Source: VRUE01 sp036379955 (GTDB lineage: Bacteria > Actinomycetota > Thermoleophilia > Solirubrobacterales > 70-9). Taken from it: a stretch of DNA of 64,000 nt. The DNA lies in contig DASVFR010000010.1 in NCBI GenBank assembly GCA_036379955.1, positions 1-64,000 of the forward strand, in the 5' to 3' direction. The number at the start of each line of letters is the position of its first letter. Positions within the stretch are counted from its first letter, which is position 1. This document shows, one piece after another, positions 43,552 through 53,678 of this stretch. The notes under the pieces were generated by a model that was not told the DNA's origin, ran no database searches, and saw only the letters and a program-made list of their open reading frames with translations. The position numbers and the translations under genes were made by a program.

Positions 43552-43968
43552 ATGAGGGCGCTGGTCCAGCGAGTGAGCCAGGCGGCGGTCGACGTGGAGG
43601 GTGAGCGAGTCGCACAGATCGGGTCGGGCTTGCTCGTCCTGCTCGGAGTCAGGAAGGGCGACACGGCCGAGCAAGCCGACCGGCTCGCCGACAAGGTGCG
43701 GGCGCTGCGCGTCTTCGACGACGCCGAGGGCCGGATGAACGAGCCGCTCGGCGAGCGCGAGCTGCTCTGCGTCAGCCAGTTCACCCTCTACGGCGACGCC
43801 CGCAAGGGCAACCGACCGAGCTACGTCGAGGCGGCTCCCGGCGAGGAGGCCGAGCCGCTCTACGAGCGCTTCTGCGAGCGCCTCGGCGCCGCCAAGGGCG
43901 TCTTCGGCGCCTGCATGGGCGTGGCCCTGGTCAACGACGGACCCGTGACGTTGCTACTGGAAGCTTGA
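43552..43968 (+). CDS. dtd: D-aminoacyl-tRNA deacylase
   Basis: Removes D-amino acids and glycine mischarged on tRNA. The 138 residues carry the active-site motifs LLCVSQFTLYGDARKGNRP and the C-terminal cis-Pro motif LVNDGPVTLLLE. Its start MRALVQRV is the family start. It lies divergent from the zinc operon and upstream of two acetyltransferase genes. Confidence 0.96.
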   Translation: MRALVQRVSQAAVDVEGERVAQIGSGLLVLLGVRKGDTAEQADRLADKVRALRVFDDAEGRMNEPLGERELLCVSQFTLYGDARKGNRPSYVEAAPGEEAEPLYERFCERLGAAKGVFGACMGVALVNDGPVTLLLEA

Positions 43969-43974
43969 GCCCGG

Positions 43975-44021
43975 TTCCGGTGCGCTTTATATGGCTATAG
44001 ACCACATAAAGCGCACCGGAA
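43975..44021. repeat. Hairpin repeat, family A (between dtd and acetyltransferase)
   Basis: A 47-base hairpin: arms TTCCGGTGCGCTTTATATGG and CCACATAAAGCGCACCGGAA pair over 20 positions with one G-T-type mismatch, around the loop CTATAGA. It is the best-paired member of family A. The start codon of the next gene lies inside it. Confidence 0.9.
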
Positions 44022-44500
44022 GCAGCATTCGGGCCGCGACAGCGGACGATGTCGATGCGATCGTCGGGCTCTGGACGGAGGCGTACTTCACCGAAGGTGA
44101 GGGCGGGCGGGACACGCCCTACGAGCGCTCCGAGTTCGAAGTGACGGCGTCCGCGGCGCACGTGCTCGTCGCCGAGCGCGGCGGCGAGGTGGTCGGCGTC
44201 GTCGCCCTGCTCGCGCCGGCGGAGCCTTCGTGCACCGTTGCCTGCGAGGGCGAGGCGGAACTGGCGCGCCTCGTCGTCGGCTCGGGAGCCCGCCGCCAGG
44301 GCATCGGCCGCGCCCTGGCCGAGCGCTGTGCCGAGCTGGCGCGGGCGGAGGGCTGGCCCGCGATCGTGCTCTGGAGCCGTCCGTACCAGACCGCCGGCCA
44401 CCGGCTCTACGAATCGCTCGGCTACGCGCGCGTCCCCGAGCGCGACAGCGTCGACGAGACAGGCTTCGGCCGCCTCGTCTTCCGCCTCGCGACAGAATGA
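43991..44500 (+). CDS. GNAT-family N-acetyltransferase
   Basis: A 169-residue acetyltransferase with a complete GNAT fold: IRAATADDVDAIVGLW, the acetyl-CoA site VVGSGARRQGIGRALAERC, and the terminal HRLYESLGYARV. The acyl acceptor is unknown. The ATG at 43991 lies in the loop of a family A hairpin, so the first twelve residues are hairpin-encoded. A downstream start near SIRAATADD would fit the family better but lacks an obvious start codon. It overlaps the next gene by 4 bases. Confidence 0.85.
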   Translation: MAIDHIKRTGSSIRAATADDVDAIVGLWTEAYFTEGEGGRDTPYERSEFEVTASAAHVLVAERGGEVVGVVALLAPAEPSCTVACEGEAELARLVVGSGARRQGIGRALAERCAELARAEGWPAIVLWSRPYQTAGHRLYESLGYARVPERDSVDETGFGRLVFRLATE

Positions 44501-45087
44501 CGCGCGTGGAGAACCTGACCGCCACGCTCGAGGGCTCGATCGTCACGCTCGAACCGCTGCGGGCGGAGCACGCCGAGGAGCTATGGGCGGCGACGCAGGC
44601 GCCGGAGATCTGGAAATGGCTCGCCCACCTGAACGTGCGCGAGCGCTTCGACCTCTGGATGCGGCTGACGCTGGAGGCGGCCGAAACCGGCAGGGAGGGC
44701 CCGTTCACGACCCGCGACGCCGGGACCGGCCGCGCGATCGGCAGCAGCCGCTTCCTCAACGTCCGCCCCGCCGACCGCGTGGTCGAGATCGGCTGGACCT
44801 GGCTGAACCCGAGCGCCTGGCGGACCGGCGCCAACGTCGAGGCCAAGCTGCTGATGATGCGCCACGCCTTCGAGACCCTCGACTGCGTCCGGGTCGAGTT
44901 CAAGACCGACGCCCGCAACGAGCGCTCGCGCGGCGCGCTCGCCGCCCTCCCCGCCCAGTTCGAGGGCATCCTGCGCAATCACATGATCGTCCCCGACGTC
45001 GGCCAGCGCGACTCGGCCTACTTCAGCGTGATCGACTCCGAGTGGCCCGAGGTCGAAGCCAACCTCGAACGCCGCTTGGCGGCGTAG
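44497..45087 (+). CDS. GNAT-family N-acetyltransferase (RimJ/RimL-like)
   Basis: A 196-residue protein of the RimJ/RimL branch. It shows LEPLRAEHAEELWAAT, the strands GSSRFLNVRPADRVVEIGWTWL, the CoA-binding region NVEAKLLMMRHAFETL, and RNERSRGALAAL. The substrate is probably a protein N-terminus or small amine but cannot be given. The ATG overlaps the previous stop (ATGA), so the two acetyltransferases form an operon with dtd. Confidence 0.88.
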   Translation: MTRVENLTATLEGSIVTLEPLRAEHAEELWAATQAPEIWKWLAHLNVRERFDLWMRLTLEAAETGREGPFTTRDAGTGRAIGSSRFLNVRPADRVVEIGWTWLNPSAWRTGANVEAKLLMMRHAFETLDCVRVEFKTDARNERSRGALAALPAQFEGILRNHMIVPDVGQRDSAYFSVIDSEWPEVEANLERRLAA

Positions 45088-45104
45088 GGTTGTTGCCGCT
45101 TCCG

Positions 45105-46751
45105 ATGCCCGTAAACACAGCAATACAGATAGACGCCCAGCGCGTCAACTACGGCGAGGTCTTTACTCGGCGCTGGGTCGTTGACCTAATTCTCGATCTC
45201 AGCGGCTACACGCCGGACAAGGACCTAGCGAACCTCGTGGTAATCGAGCCAGCCTGCGGATCGGGGGCCTTTCTAGTAGCCCTAGTCGAGCGGCTGATCA
45301 AGTCGGCCAAACGCCATGGCCGTGATCTGGCAGCAATCCGTCACGCGATCGTCGCACGAGACCTGCAAGCGCATCACGTCGCAAAGAGCCGAGCCGTCGC
45401 ACGAGAAGCTCTAACAGCCGCTGGATTCGATTCCGGAAAAAGTCAGCGCATGGCCCGCAAGTGGATTCAGAAAGGAGACTTTCTACTCGATCCCCCTGCC
45501 GAGCAATCGGCTGACCTGGTGGTCGGAAACCCCCCCTACATTCGGCTTGAGCACGTCTCTCCTCGGCTATCGAGTGCATATCGCGAAGCCTGCCCGACGA
45601 TGGGCGGACGATCCGATGTCTATATCGGTTTCTATGAACGTGGTCTAGCGGCACTGTGTGATGAGGGCATCCTCGGCTTCATCTGCGCCGATCGCTGGAT
45701 GCGAAACGCCTACGGCGCATCGTTGAGGAATCTGATCGGGAGCAAGTACGCGGTCGACGCGATCGTCTCCATGACTGCCGTTGACGCCTTCGAAGACGAG
45801 GTCAACGCCTACCCTGCCATCACCATCCTCCGACGCGGCGAACAAGACACCGGGCCGTTCATAGCGAACGCTAAACCACACTTTTCGGCAGACGACGCCG
45901 GGCGGCTGATCCGGGTTGCCGCTGGCCGACGCGGCAGGTCTAAATCGAGCGCGTTTTCCGCCGCTCGAATGCCACGCTGGTTCCAGGGAACGTCCGGTTG
46001 GCCGCATGGCTCCCCCACTCGCCTTGCCGCAATCGCTACGCTCGAAGGAAAACTCCCAACGTTGGAAGACCCCGATCGAAAGACACGGGTGGGAATCGGC
46101 CTAGCCACCGGCGCCGACCGAATATTCGTCACTGACAATCCCAACCTTGTAGAGCCCGAGCGCATGCTCCCGATGGCAATGGTGCGTGACCTCGCAGGCG
46201 GGAACCTGAACTGGTCAGGTCACTACCTGATTAACCCGTGGGATGAGGAAGGTTTGATCGACCTTGACCGCTGGCCCGCGATGAAAGCACATCTATCGAC
46301 GCATGAGGCTGCCCTTCGCAAGCGACACACCGCCAAAAAGACCGGCAAATGGCACAAGACCATCGACCGCGTCCTCGACGGACTAGCCGAAAGTCCGAAG
46401 CTTTACCTGCCCGATTTCAAAGAGTCGATCTTTCCGGTGCTCGATCATGGCAAGACATACCCTCATCACAACCTTTATTGGATTACTTCTGACGAGTGGG
46501 ATCTTGAGGTCCTGGGGGGCATCCTTCTCAGTGACGTATCGAATATGTTCATCGACGCCTATTCAGTGCGAATGCGCGGTGGATATTTGCGCTTCCAGGC
46601 ACAGTATCTACGTCGAATCCGCGTTCCCCGACCCGATCAAGTAGGCGCTCACGCACGGCGCGCCCTAAGGGACGCGTTTCGATCGCGAGATCGCGAGAAA
46701 GCGAACCACGCATCGCTCCGGCTCTACGGCCTAAGCGCTCTACCTTCCTAA
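45105..46751 (+). CDS. N6-adenine DNA methyltransferase (PaeR7I/TaqI class)
   Basis: The modification half of a type II restriction system. The 548-residue protein has SAM motif I EPACGSGAF (residues 48-56) and catalytic motif NPPY (142-145, VVGNPPYIRL), the N6-adenine pattern of the gamma class. The large C-terminal part (about 250-548) should recognise DNA. The downstream PaeR7I-type nuclease suggests the site CTCGAG. Base composition is visibly richer in A and T than the neighbours, with codons such as ATA and AGT, pointing to recent transfer. Confidence 0.9.
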   Translation: MPVNTAIQIDAQRVNYGEVFTRRWVVDLILDLSGYTPDKDLANLVVIEPACGSGAFLVALVERLIKSAKRHGRDLAAIRHAIVARDLQAHHVAKSRAVAREALTAAGFDSGKSQRMARKWIQKGDFLLDPPAEQSADLVVGNPPYIRLEHVSPRLSSAYREACPTMGGRSDVYIGFYERGLAALCDEGILGFICADRWMRNAYGASLRNLIGSKYAVDAIVSMTAVDAFEDEVNAYPAITILRRGEQDTGPFIANAKPHFSADDAGRLIRVAAGRRGRSKSSAFSAARMPRWFQGTSGWPHGSPTRLAAIATLEGKLPTLEDPDRKTRVGIGLATGADRIFVTDNPNLVEPERMLPMAMVRDLAGGNLNWSGHYLINPWDEEGLIDLDRWPAMKAHLSTHEAALRKRHTAKKTGKWHKTIDRVLDGLAESPKLYLPDFKESIFPVLDHGKTYPHHNLYWITSDEWDLEVLGGILLSDVSNMFIDAYSVRMRGGYLRFQAQYLRRIRVPRPDQVGAHARRALRDAFRSRDREKANHASLRLYGLSALPS

Positions 46752-46772
46752 ACGCCTACACGACGTTTCCAA

Positions 46773-47495
46773 ATGACTCCTACGCGCCACGATCTGGATA
46801 TAGCAATAGCCGCATACTGGGCCACGAAGGAGGAACAACGCATTGCGGCAGAAGCAGTCCGGTCAACGGCCGAGGGGAGCGCCAAGGCGGTCCGCGGTGG
46901 CGGTCACTTCAACCCCATCGCAAATTTGCTTGCCAGGTTCTTTACCGATGCCGGCTATCCAACCGACTCGATCGCCGCTAGTGGAAAACGGATCGTCCTG
47001 CCTGCTTATTTCCGCCCGAATAAGGCTTGGGACCTGGTCATAGTTCACAAGGGCGTCCTTGTCGCAGCCATTGAGCTCAAGGCACTCGGCGGACCTTCCT
47101 ATGGCAACAACTACAACAACCGAGTGGAGGAGGCACTGGGCAATGCAGTCGATCTTTCCCGAGCGAACAGAGCGGGCCTATTGGGTCATGAGAGGCCCTG
47201 GCTTGGGTATTTCTTCCTTATGGATGACTCCCCAGCGGCTCGTCAGCCGCGAGAACCCCGGACCAACCCTGAATTCCTGACTGCCCCAGAGTGGCCTGTT
47301 CTCTCCTACGAGAAACGTTTTGCAATCACAGGGCGTCGTCTCGTCGATGAGCGCATCTATGATGCGGTTTGTTTCGTCTCGGCGTCCTCTGATGCGCCAA
47401 AGCCGCGTGAGCCCGAGCCCCTCTTGGACTGGCGTCACTTCTCCGCCGCGATCGAAGCTCGTCTTACATACCTATCCAAACTGGGCTTGCCCTAA
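46773..47495 (+). CDS. PaeR7I/XhoI-family type II restriction endonuclease
   Basis: A 240-residue nuclease of the PaeR7I family, whose members cut CTCGAG. The PD-(D/E)xK-type site is Asp87 (AWDLVIVHKG) with Glu101 and Lys103 (AAIELKALGG), followed by the family segment GNNYNNRVEEALGNAVDL. The gene lies 21 bases downstream of its methyltransferase and shares the same AT-rich composition. Recognition of CTCGAG is inference from the family. Confidence 0.88.
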   Translation: MTPTRHDLDIAIAAYWATKEEQRIAAEAVRSTAEGSAKAVRGGGHFNPIANLLARFFTDAGYPTDSIAASGKRIVLPAYFRPNKAWDLVIVHKGVLVAAIELKALGGPSYGNNYNNRVEEALGNAVDLSRANRAGLLGHERPWLGYFFLMDDSPAARQPREPRTNPEFLTAPEWPVLSYEKRFAITGRRLVDERIYDAVCFVSASSDAPKPREPEPLLDWRHFSAAIEARLTYLSKLGLP

Positions 47496-47549
47496 CGACT
47501 GGGCTTCCAGCTCCACCGGAATCCCAACCGTCGGGGTGAGGTCATCTGC

Positions 47550-48185
47550 TCACTCCGAGCCCAGCGCCTCGTCGATGAAGGGGCCGAGCAGCTCGCCGGC
47601 CCGGACCGCAGTCGTCTCCGGTGACTCGCTTGGCGCGGTCACGTAGCTGATCGCGAGGCGGACTAGGGACTCGGCGAGCAGGGCGACCTTGGGAGCGGGC
47701 GCCTGCGGCCAGCCGGCTTCGATCGTCGCCGTGAGCCGGGCGGTCGCCCACTGCACGACCGGCATGCCCTGGGTGGTGACGAAGGGCAGCATCCCCCCCG
47801 TGCCGTCGTCGCTGAGCAGGATGCGGACGAGCGGGTCCTCGCCCGCCGTGACCAGAAACGTCTGCAGGGCGGCGCCAACCGCGGCCCGGGGATCGTCGCG
47901 GTGCTCGAGCACGGCGGCCTCGACCGCGTCGAGGAAGCGCTCGCCCTCGTGGATGACGAAGGCCTGACCGAACTCGTCGCGGCTGCCGAACTCCTTGTAG
48001 AGAGTCTGGCGGCTGACGCCGGCGGCGCCGGCGATGTCGGACATCGTGATCTCCGACCAGGCGCGGCTCTGCAGCTGGTCGCGCGCGGCGCCGAACAGCG
48101 TCTCGCGCAGGAGCGCTTTCGCCGCCTCCGGATATGGCGTGCGCGCGACGGTCACCGCCGGGATCGTGTCAGCGGCGGCGGTCAC
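47550..48185 (-). CDS. TetR-family regulator of the alkane hydroxylase operon
   Basis: A 211-residue TetR repressor. The N-terminal helix-turn-helix reads ITMSDIAGAAGVSRQTLYKEFGSRDEFGQAF. In actinobacteria a TetR gene (alkU) commonly ends an alkB-rubredoxin operon, as here. Its GTG start overlaps the rubredoxin stop by 4 bases. The 27-base palindrome upstream of alkB is its likely operator, bound until a long-chain alkane or fatty acid ligand is present. Confidence 0.9.
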   Translation of the reverse strand: MTAAADTIPAVTVARTPYPEAAKALLRETLFGAARDQLQSRAWSEITMSDIAGAAGVSRQTLYKEFGSRDEFGQAFVIHEGERFLDAVEAAVLEHRDDPRAAVGAALQTFLVTAGEDPLVRILLSDDGTGGMLPFVTTQGMPVVQWATARLTATIEAGWPQAPAPKVALLAESLVRLAISYVTAPSESPETTAVRAGELLGPFIDEALGSE

Positions 48186-48361
48186 TCCACCCCGTCTCCC
48201 TCGTCGGGCTCGAAGTCGACCTTGTCGCGCACGCCGCAGTCGGGACAGGCCCAGTCGTCGGGGACCTCGCTCCAGGGCGTGCCGGCCGGGAAGCCCTCGC
48301 GCGGGTGTCCCTGCGCCTCGTCGTAGAGGTAGCCACAGCCAGGGCAGCGCCAGCGGCTCAC
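48182..48361 (-). CDS. rubA: Rubredoxin
   Basis: A 59-residue electron carrier for alkane hydroxylase. The four iron-binding cysteines lie in CPGCGYLYDE and CPDCGVRDK, with the usual central PAGTPWSEVPDDWAC between them. It starts with GTG and overlaps the TetR gene by 4 bases. It passes electrons from a rubredoxin reductase, which is not in this window, to the adjacent AlkB. A 47-base hairpin separates it from alkB. Confidence 0.93.
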   Translation of the reverse strand: MSRWRCPGCGYLYDEAQGHPREGFPAGTPWSEVPDDWACPDCGVRDKVDFEPDEGDGVE

Positions 48362-48373
48362 AGGGTCCCCTCC

Positions 48374-48420
48374 TTCCGGTGCGCTTTATGTGGGTATGGA
48401 CCGTAAAAGGCGCACCGGAA
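48374..48420. repeat. Hairpin repeat, family A (between alkB and rubA)
   Basis: A 47-base hairpin almost identical to 5054-5100: arms TTCCGGTGCGC and GCGCACCGGAA, differing only in the loop bases. It is also followed by GCTCAT. It fills most of the 61-base gap inside the alkane operon and could affect how much rubredoxin is made relative to AlkB. Confidence 0.88.
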
Positions 48421-48422
48421 GC

Positions 48423-49610
48423 TCATTCCGCACCTCCGTAGCGGGCGAGGATGCGCTTGCGGGCACGGGGCTGGACGTTGGCGCGGGTGACGTCGCCACC
48501 GTAGTGCTCGATCAGGCGCGGGTCCATCACCCGCCGCCAGAGCGGCGGGATCCAGGCGAGCACAATCATCCCGGCGTAGCCGGTGGGCAGCTGCGGCGCC
48601 TCGTCGACGTGGCGCAGCGCCTGGTAGCGCCGCGTCGGGTTGGCGTGGTGGTCGGAGTGGCGCTGCAGGTGGTAGAGGAGGACGTTGGAGGCGACGTTGT
48701 TGCTGTTCCAGCTGTGCTCGGGAAGGCAGCGCTCGTAGCGACCGTCCTCTTTGCGCTGGCGCAGCAAGCCGTAATGCTCGAGGTAGTTGACGACCTCGAG
48801 CAGGGTGAAGCCGAGGGCCTGGATCAGGAGGTAGGGCAGGACGACGAGGCCAAAGACGGCGACCAGCGCCACGAACAGCGCGATCGTCATCGCCCAGGCG
48901 TTGAGGATGTCGTTGCGCAGGCTCCAGTGCGACTTGCCCATGCGGTCGAGACGGGCGCACTCGATCCCCCAGGCGGAGCGCAGGCTGCCGAGGACCGTAC
49001 GCGGCAGGAAGGCCCAGAAGCTCTCCCCCAGCCGCGAGCTGGCGGGGTCCTCGGGGGTGGCGACGCGGACGTGGTGGCCGCGGTTGTGCTCGATGAAGAA
49101 GTGTCCGTAGCCGGTCTGGGCGAGGGCGACGCGGCTCAGCCACTTCTCCATGCTGTCGCGCTTGTGGCCGAGCTCGTGGGCGGTGTTGATCGCGATCCCG
49201 CCGACGACCCCCATGGTCAGCGCCAGCCCGATGCTCTCCAGGATCGAGAGGTCACCGCTCGACCAGAGGTAACAGGCGAAGACGAGGCCCGCGTACTGGA
49301 CCGGGATGAAGAGATAGGTGCACCAGCGGTAGTAGCGGTCCTGCTCGAGCCACTTGAGCACGCTGTCGGGCGGGTTGGTGGCGTCCATGCCGATCGCGAC
49401 GTCGAGGATCGGGAAGGCGACGAAGACGAGGAGCGGCCCGAAGAACCAGAAGAAGTCGAACCCGGTCAGCTCGACGCTGGCCCAGGCGATGAAAGGGGCA
49501 AAGGGAACGACCAGGCCGAGCAGCCAGGCGTAGCGCTTGCCGTCGCGCCAGGTGGCGGGGTTGAGCTCGATCGCCGGCCCGTGGTCGTGACTATGGGTGG
49601 CTGCCTCCAT
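48423..49610 (-). CDS. alkB: Alkane 1-monooxygenase
   Basis: A membrane di-iron enzyme that hydroxylates medium-chain alkanes to 1-alkanols. The 395 residues have six hydrophobic helices and the full set of histidine motifs: HELGHK (145-150), EHNRGHH (174-180) and LQRHSDHH (315-322), with NYLEHYGL (275-282). An His-rich N-terminus (THSHDHGP) is present. Its gene leads the operon alkB-rubA-tetR. Substrate chain length cannot be read from sequence. Confidence 0.95.
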   Translation of the reverse strand: MEAATHSHDHGPAIELNPATWRDGKRYAWLLGLVVPFAPFIAWASVELTGFDFFWFFGPLLVFVAFPILDVAIGMDATNPPDSVLKWLEQDRYYRWCTYLFIPVQYAGLVFACYLWSSGDLSILESIGLALTMGVVGGIAINTAHELGHKRDSMEKWLSRVALAQTGYGHFFIEHNRGHHVRVATPEDPASSRLGESFWAFLPRTVLGSLRSAWGIECARLDRMGKSHWSLRNDILNAWAMTIALFVALVAVFGLVVLPYLLIQALGFTLLEVVNYLEHYGLLRQRKEDGRYERCLPEHSWNSNNVASNVLLYHLQRHSDHHANPTRRYQALRHVDEAPQLPTGYAGMIVLAWIPPLWRRVMDPRLIEHYGGDVTRANVQPRARKRILARYGGAE

Positions 49611-49648
49611 CTCTCCTCCTGGTCAAATTCTCGGACATCGTCCGCTTA

Positions 49649-49675
49649 ATTGACAAAGTAGCGTATTTTGTCAAT
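49649..49675. promoter_or_regulatory. TetR-type operator of the alkane operon
   Basis: A 27-base inverted repeat, ATTGACAAAGTA-GCG-TATTTTGTCAAT, with 11 of 12 arm positions complementary. It contains a TTGACA -35-like element in each direction and lies 39 bases upstream of alkB. A second short palindrome, CGGACATCGTCCG, follows at 49632-49644. It is the likely binding site of the TetR encoded last in the operon. Confidence 0.82.
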
Positions 49676-49697
49676 CAGCGCAACATCTCCAGGAGCG

Positions 49698-49771
49698 CTG
49701 TCCCCCACCCCTTCCTGGTGCAACGCAAAGTACGTCCATTACATGTCTTTTGCGTTGCACCCGGCGGACAG
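49698..49771. repeat. Hairpin repeat, family D (upstream of secG)
   Basis: A 74-base inverted repeat with CTGTCC / GGACAG outer ends and the arm GGTGCAACGCAAA with its complement TTTGCGTTGCACC. The core TCCATTACATG matches TCCATTGCATG in the copy within comEC (25000-25073). It lies 26 bases before the secG start and so probably overlaps its leader or promoter. Confidence 0.78.
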
Positions 49772-49797
49772 GGCGGCGGGCCGCTACCATCCGCTCC

Positions 49798-50022
49798 GTG
49801 TACACGCTCCTGGGGATATTGCAGGTGATCATCTCGGTCGTGCTGATCTTCCTGATCCTGCTGCACTCCGGGAAAGACACCGGGCTCTCCGGCGCCTTCG
49901 GGATCGGCGGCGGGGGCAGCTCGTTCGGCGGCGGCTCGATGGTCGAGCGCAACCTCGACCGGGCGACGGTCTTCTTCGCCGTCCTCTTCGTCGTCAACAC
50001 CCTGGCGATACTGAAGGTCTAA
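49798..50022 (+). CDS. secG: Protein translocase subunit SecG
   Basis: A small accessory subunit of the SecYEG channel. The 74 residues have two membrane helices (about 2-22 and 55-72) joined by the family loop GKDTGLSGAFGIGG. The GTG at 49798 gives the normal start (YTLLGILQVI). It converges on ccmF, with 14 bases between the stop codons. Confidence 0.94.
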   Translation: MYTLLGILQVIISVVLIFLILLHSGKDTGLSGAFGIGGGGSSFGGGSMVERNLDRATVFFAVLFVVNTLAILKV

Positions 50023-50036
50023 ACCGGCTCCGCCGG

Positions 50037-52437
<2,401 letters not shown>

Positions 52438-52448
<11 letters not shown>

Positions 52449-52839
52449 TCGAGGTCGTGAACTTCGACGGGCACTTCGTCACCAGCGTGTCCCGTTCGCC
52501 GACGAAGACGCCGTGGGCGAGCGCGCCGGTGAGGACGATCTCGCGGCCGCCGCGGAAGGGGTCGGGGACGGTGCCGGCGTAGGCGACCGCCATGGTCTCG
52601 CCTCCCCCTTCGCGGTCCTCGACCCGGAAGCGCAGGCCTTCGCCATCGTGGCGGATCGAGCCGGGCACGACCTTGCCGGTCATGTCGTAGGTCGTTCCGG
52701 GGGCGGAGCTGAGAATTTGCGAGGGCTCCTTCGCCTCGGTCGAGGCGCTGAAGGAGGTGTAGATCAGCGCCACCGCTAGGAAGACGGCGACGCTCAGGGC
52801 GACGACCAGCCGGATCTTGCGCTTGCGTTGCGGGTCCAC
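52438..52839 (-). CDS. ccmE: Heme chaperone CcmE, cysteine type
   Basis: Carries heme from CcmC to the CcmF lyase. The 133 residues comprise an N-terminal anchor (about 9-29) and an OB fold (about 45-118). Where Gram-negative CcmE has a heme-binding His in HxxxY, this protein has Cys123 in CPSKF, the Cys-type variant, with Phe instead of the usual Tyr. It is followed directly by ccmF. CcmG- and CcmH-like genes lie about 5 kb away. Confidence 0.88.
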
Positions 52840-52867
52840 GGACGGCGGATTATCGCAAGGTCAGTCG

Positions 52868-52940
52868 GGGGAGCGAGCGCGCGGGGGTCGGCGGACGCCC
52901 TTCGGGCTGAGTGTCCGGCGACCCCCGCGCGCTCGCTCCC
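52868..52940. repeat. Long inverted repeat between ccmE and SDR gene
   Basis: Arms start GGGAGCGAGCGCGCGGGGGT and pair over about 30 bases with two mismatches. An inner GCCCTTCGGGC hairpin sits in the loop. It lies in the divergent gap between ccmE and the SDR gene. No second copy was recognised. Confidence 0.82.
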
Positions 52941-52973
52941 AACGAGCCGAAGTTGAGAGAATCGGGCACACAC

Positions 52974-53678
52974 ATGACCGACGACCCAGTGCTGCTTATA
53001 ACCGGGGCTTCGAGCGGGATCGGGGCGGCGACGGCGCGGGCCGCGGCTGAGAGGTATCGGCTCGTGCTGGCGGCGCGGCGGGTGGACGAGCTTCAGGAGC
53101 TGGCGGCGGAGCTCGGTGGGGATGAGCGGGCTCTGGCGGTGCGGTGCGATGTGACCGAGTGGAAGGAGGTTCAGGCGATGGCGGCTGCTGCGCTGGAGCG
53201 CTTTGGGCGGATCGATGCGGTCTTCGCCAACGCCGGCTTCGGCGCCACGCGCGGGTTCCTCGAGGAGTCGCCCGAGCACTGGCGCTCGATGATCCTCACC
53301 AACGTCTATGGGGTGGCGCTGACGATCCGGGCCACCCTCCCCTACCTGCTCGAGCGCGGCGACGGTCACTTCCTCGTCACCAGCTCGGTCGCCGGGCGGC
53401 GCGCCTTGCCCGGCTCGCTCTACTCGGCGACCAAGTGGGCGGCGACGGCGATCGGCGAGGCGCTGCGGGCCGAGCTGCGCCAGATGCACGACAACCACGC
53501 GATCCGCGTGACGCTGATCGAGCCCGGGATGACCGACACGCCGTTCTTCGACAACCGCCCCGGCGAGTGGGCTCTGCAGGACGACGACGTCGCCAAGGCC
53601 GTGATCTACGCCCTCGAGCAGCGCGCCGGCGTCGACGTCAACGAGATCCTGATCCGGCCGACGAGTCAGCCGACCTGA
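52974..53678 (+). CDS. Short-chain dehydrogenase/reductase
   Basis: A 234-residue classical SDR. The cofactor motif is TGASSGIG, the NAG motif FANAGFGAT, and the catalytic Ser-Tyr-Lys lies in SSVAGRRALPGSLYSATKWA. The first basic residues after the second strand (AARRVDE) favour NADP(H). The substrate is unknown. It converges on the large secreted-protein gene with adjoining stop codons. Confidence 0.9.
   Translation: MTDDPVLLITGASSGIGAATARAAAERYRLVLAARRVDELQELAAELGGDERALAVRCDVTEWKEVQAMAAAALERFGRIDAVFANAGFGATRGFLEESPEHWRSMILTNVYGVALTIRATLPYLLERGDGHFLVTSSVAGRRALPGSLYSATKWAATAIGEALRAELRQMHDNHAIRVTLIEPGMTDTPFFDNRPGEWALQDDDVAKAVIYALEQRAGVDVNEILIRPTSQPT

Noticed and set aside
40889..43555. 888-residue open frame opposite the zinc operon
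   Set aside because: Antisense to three genes with clear motifs; composition is that of a complementary-strand shadow.
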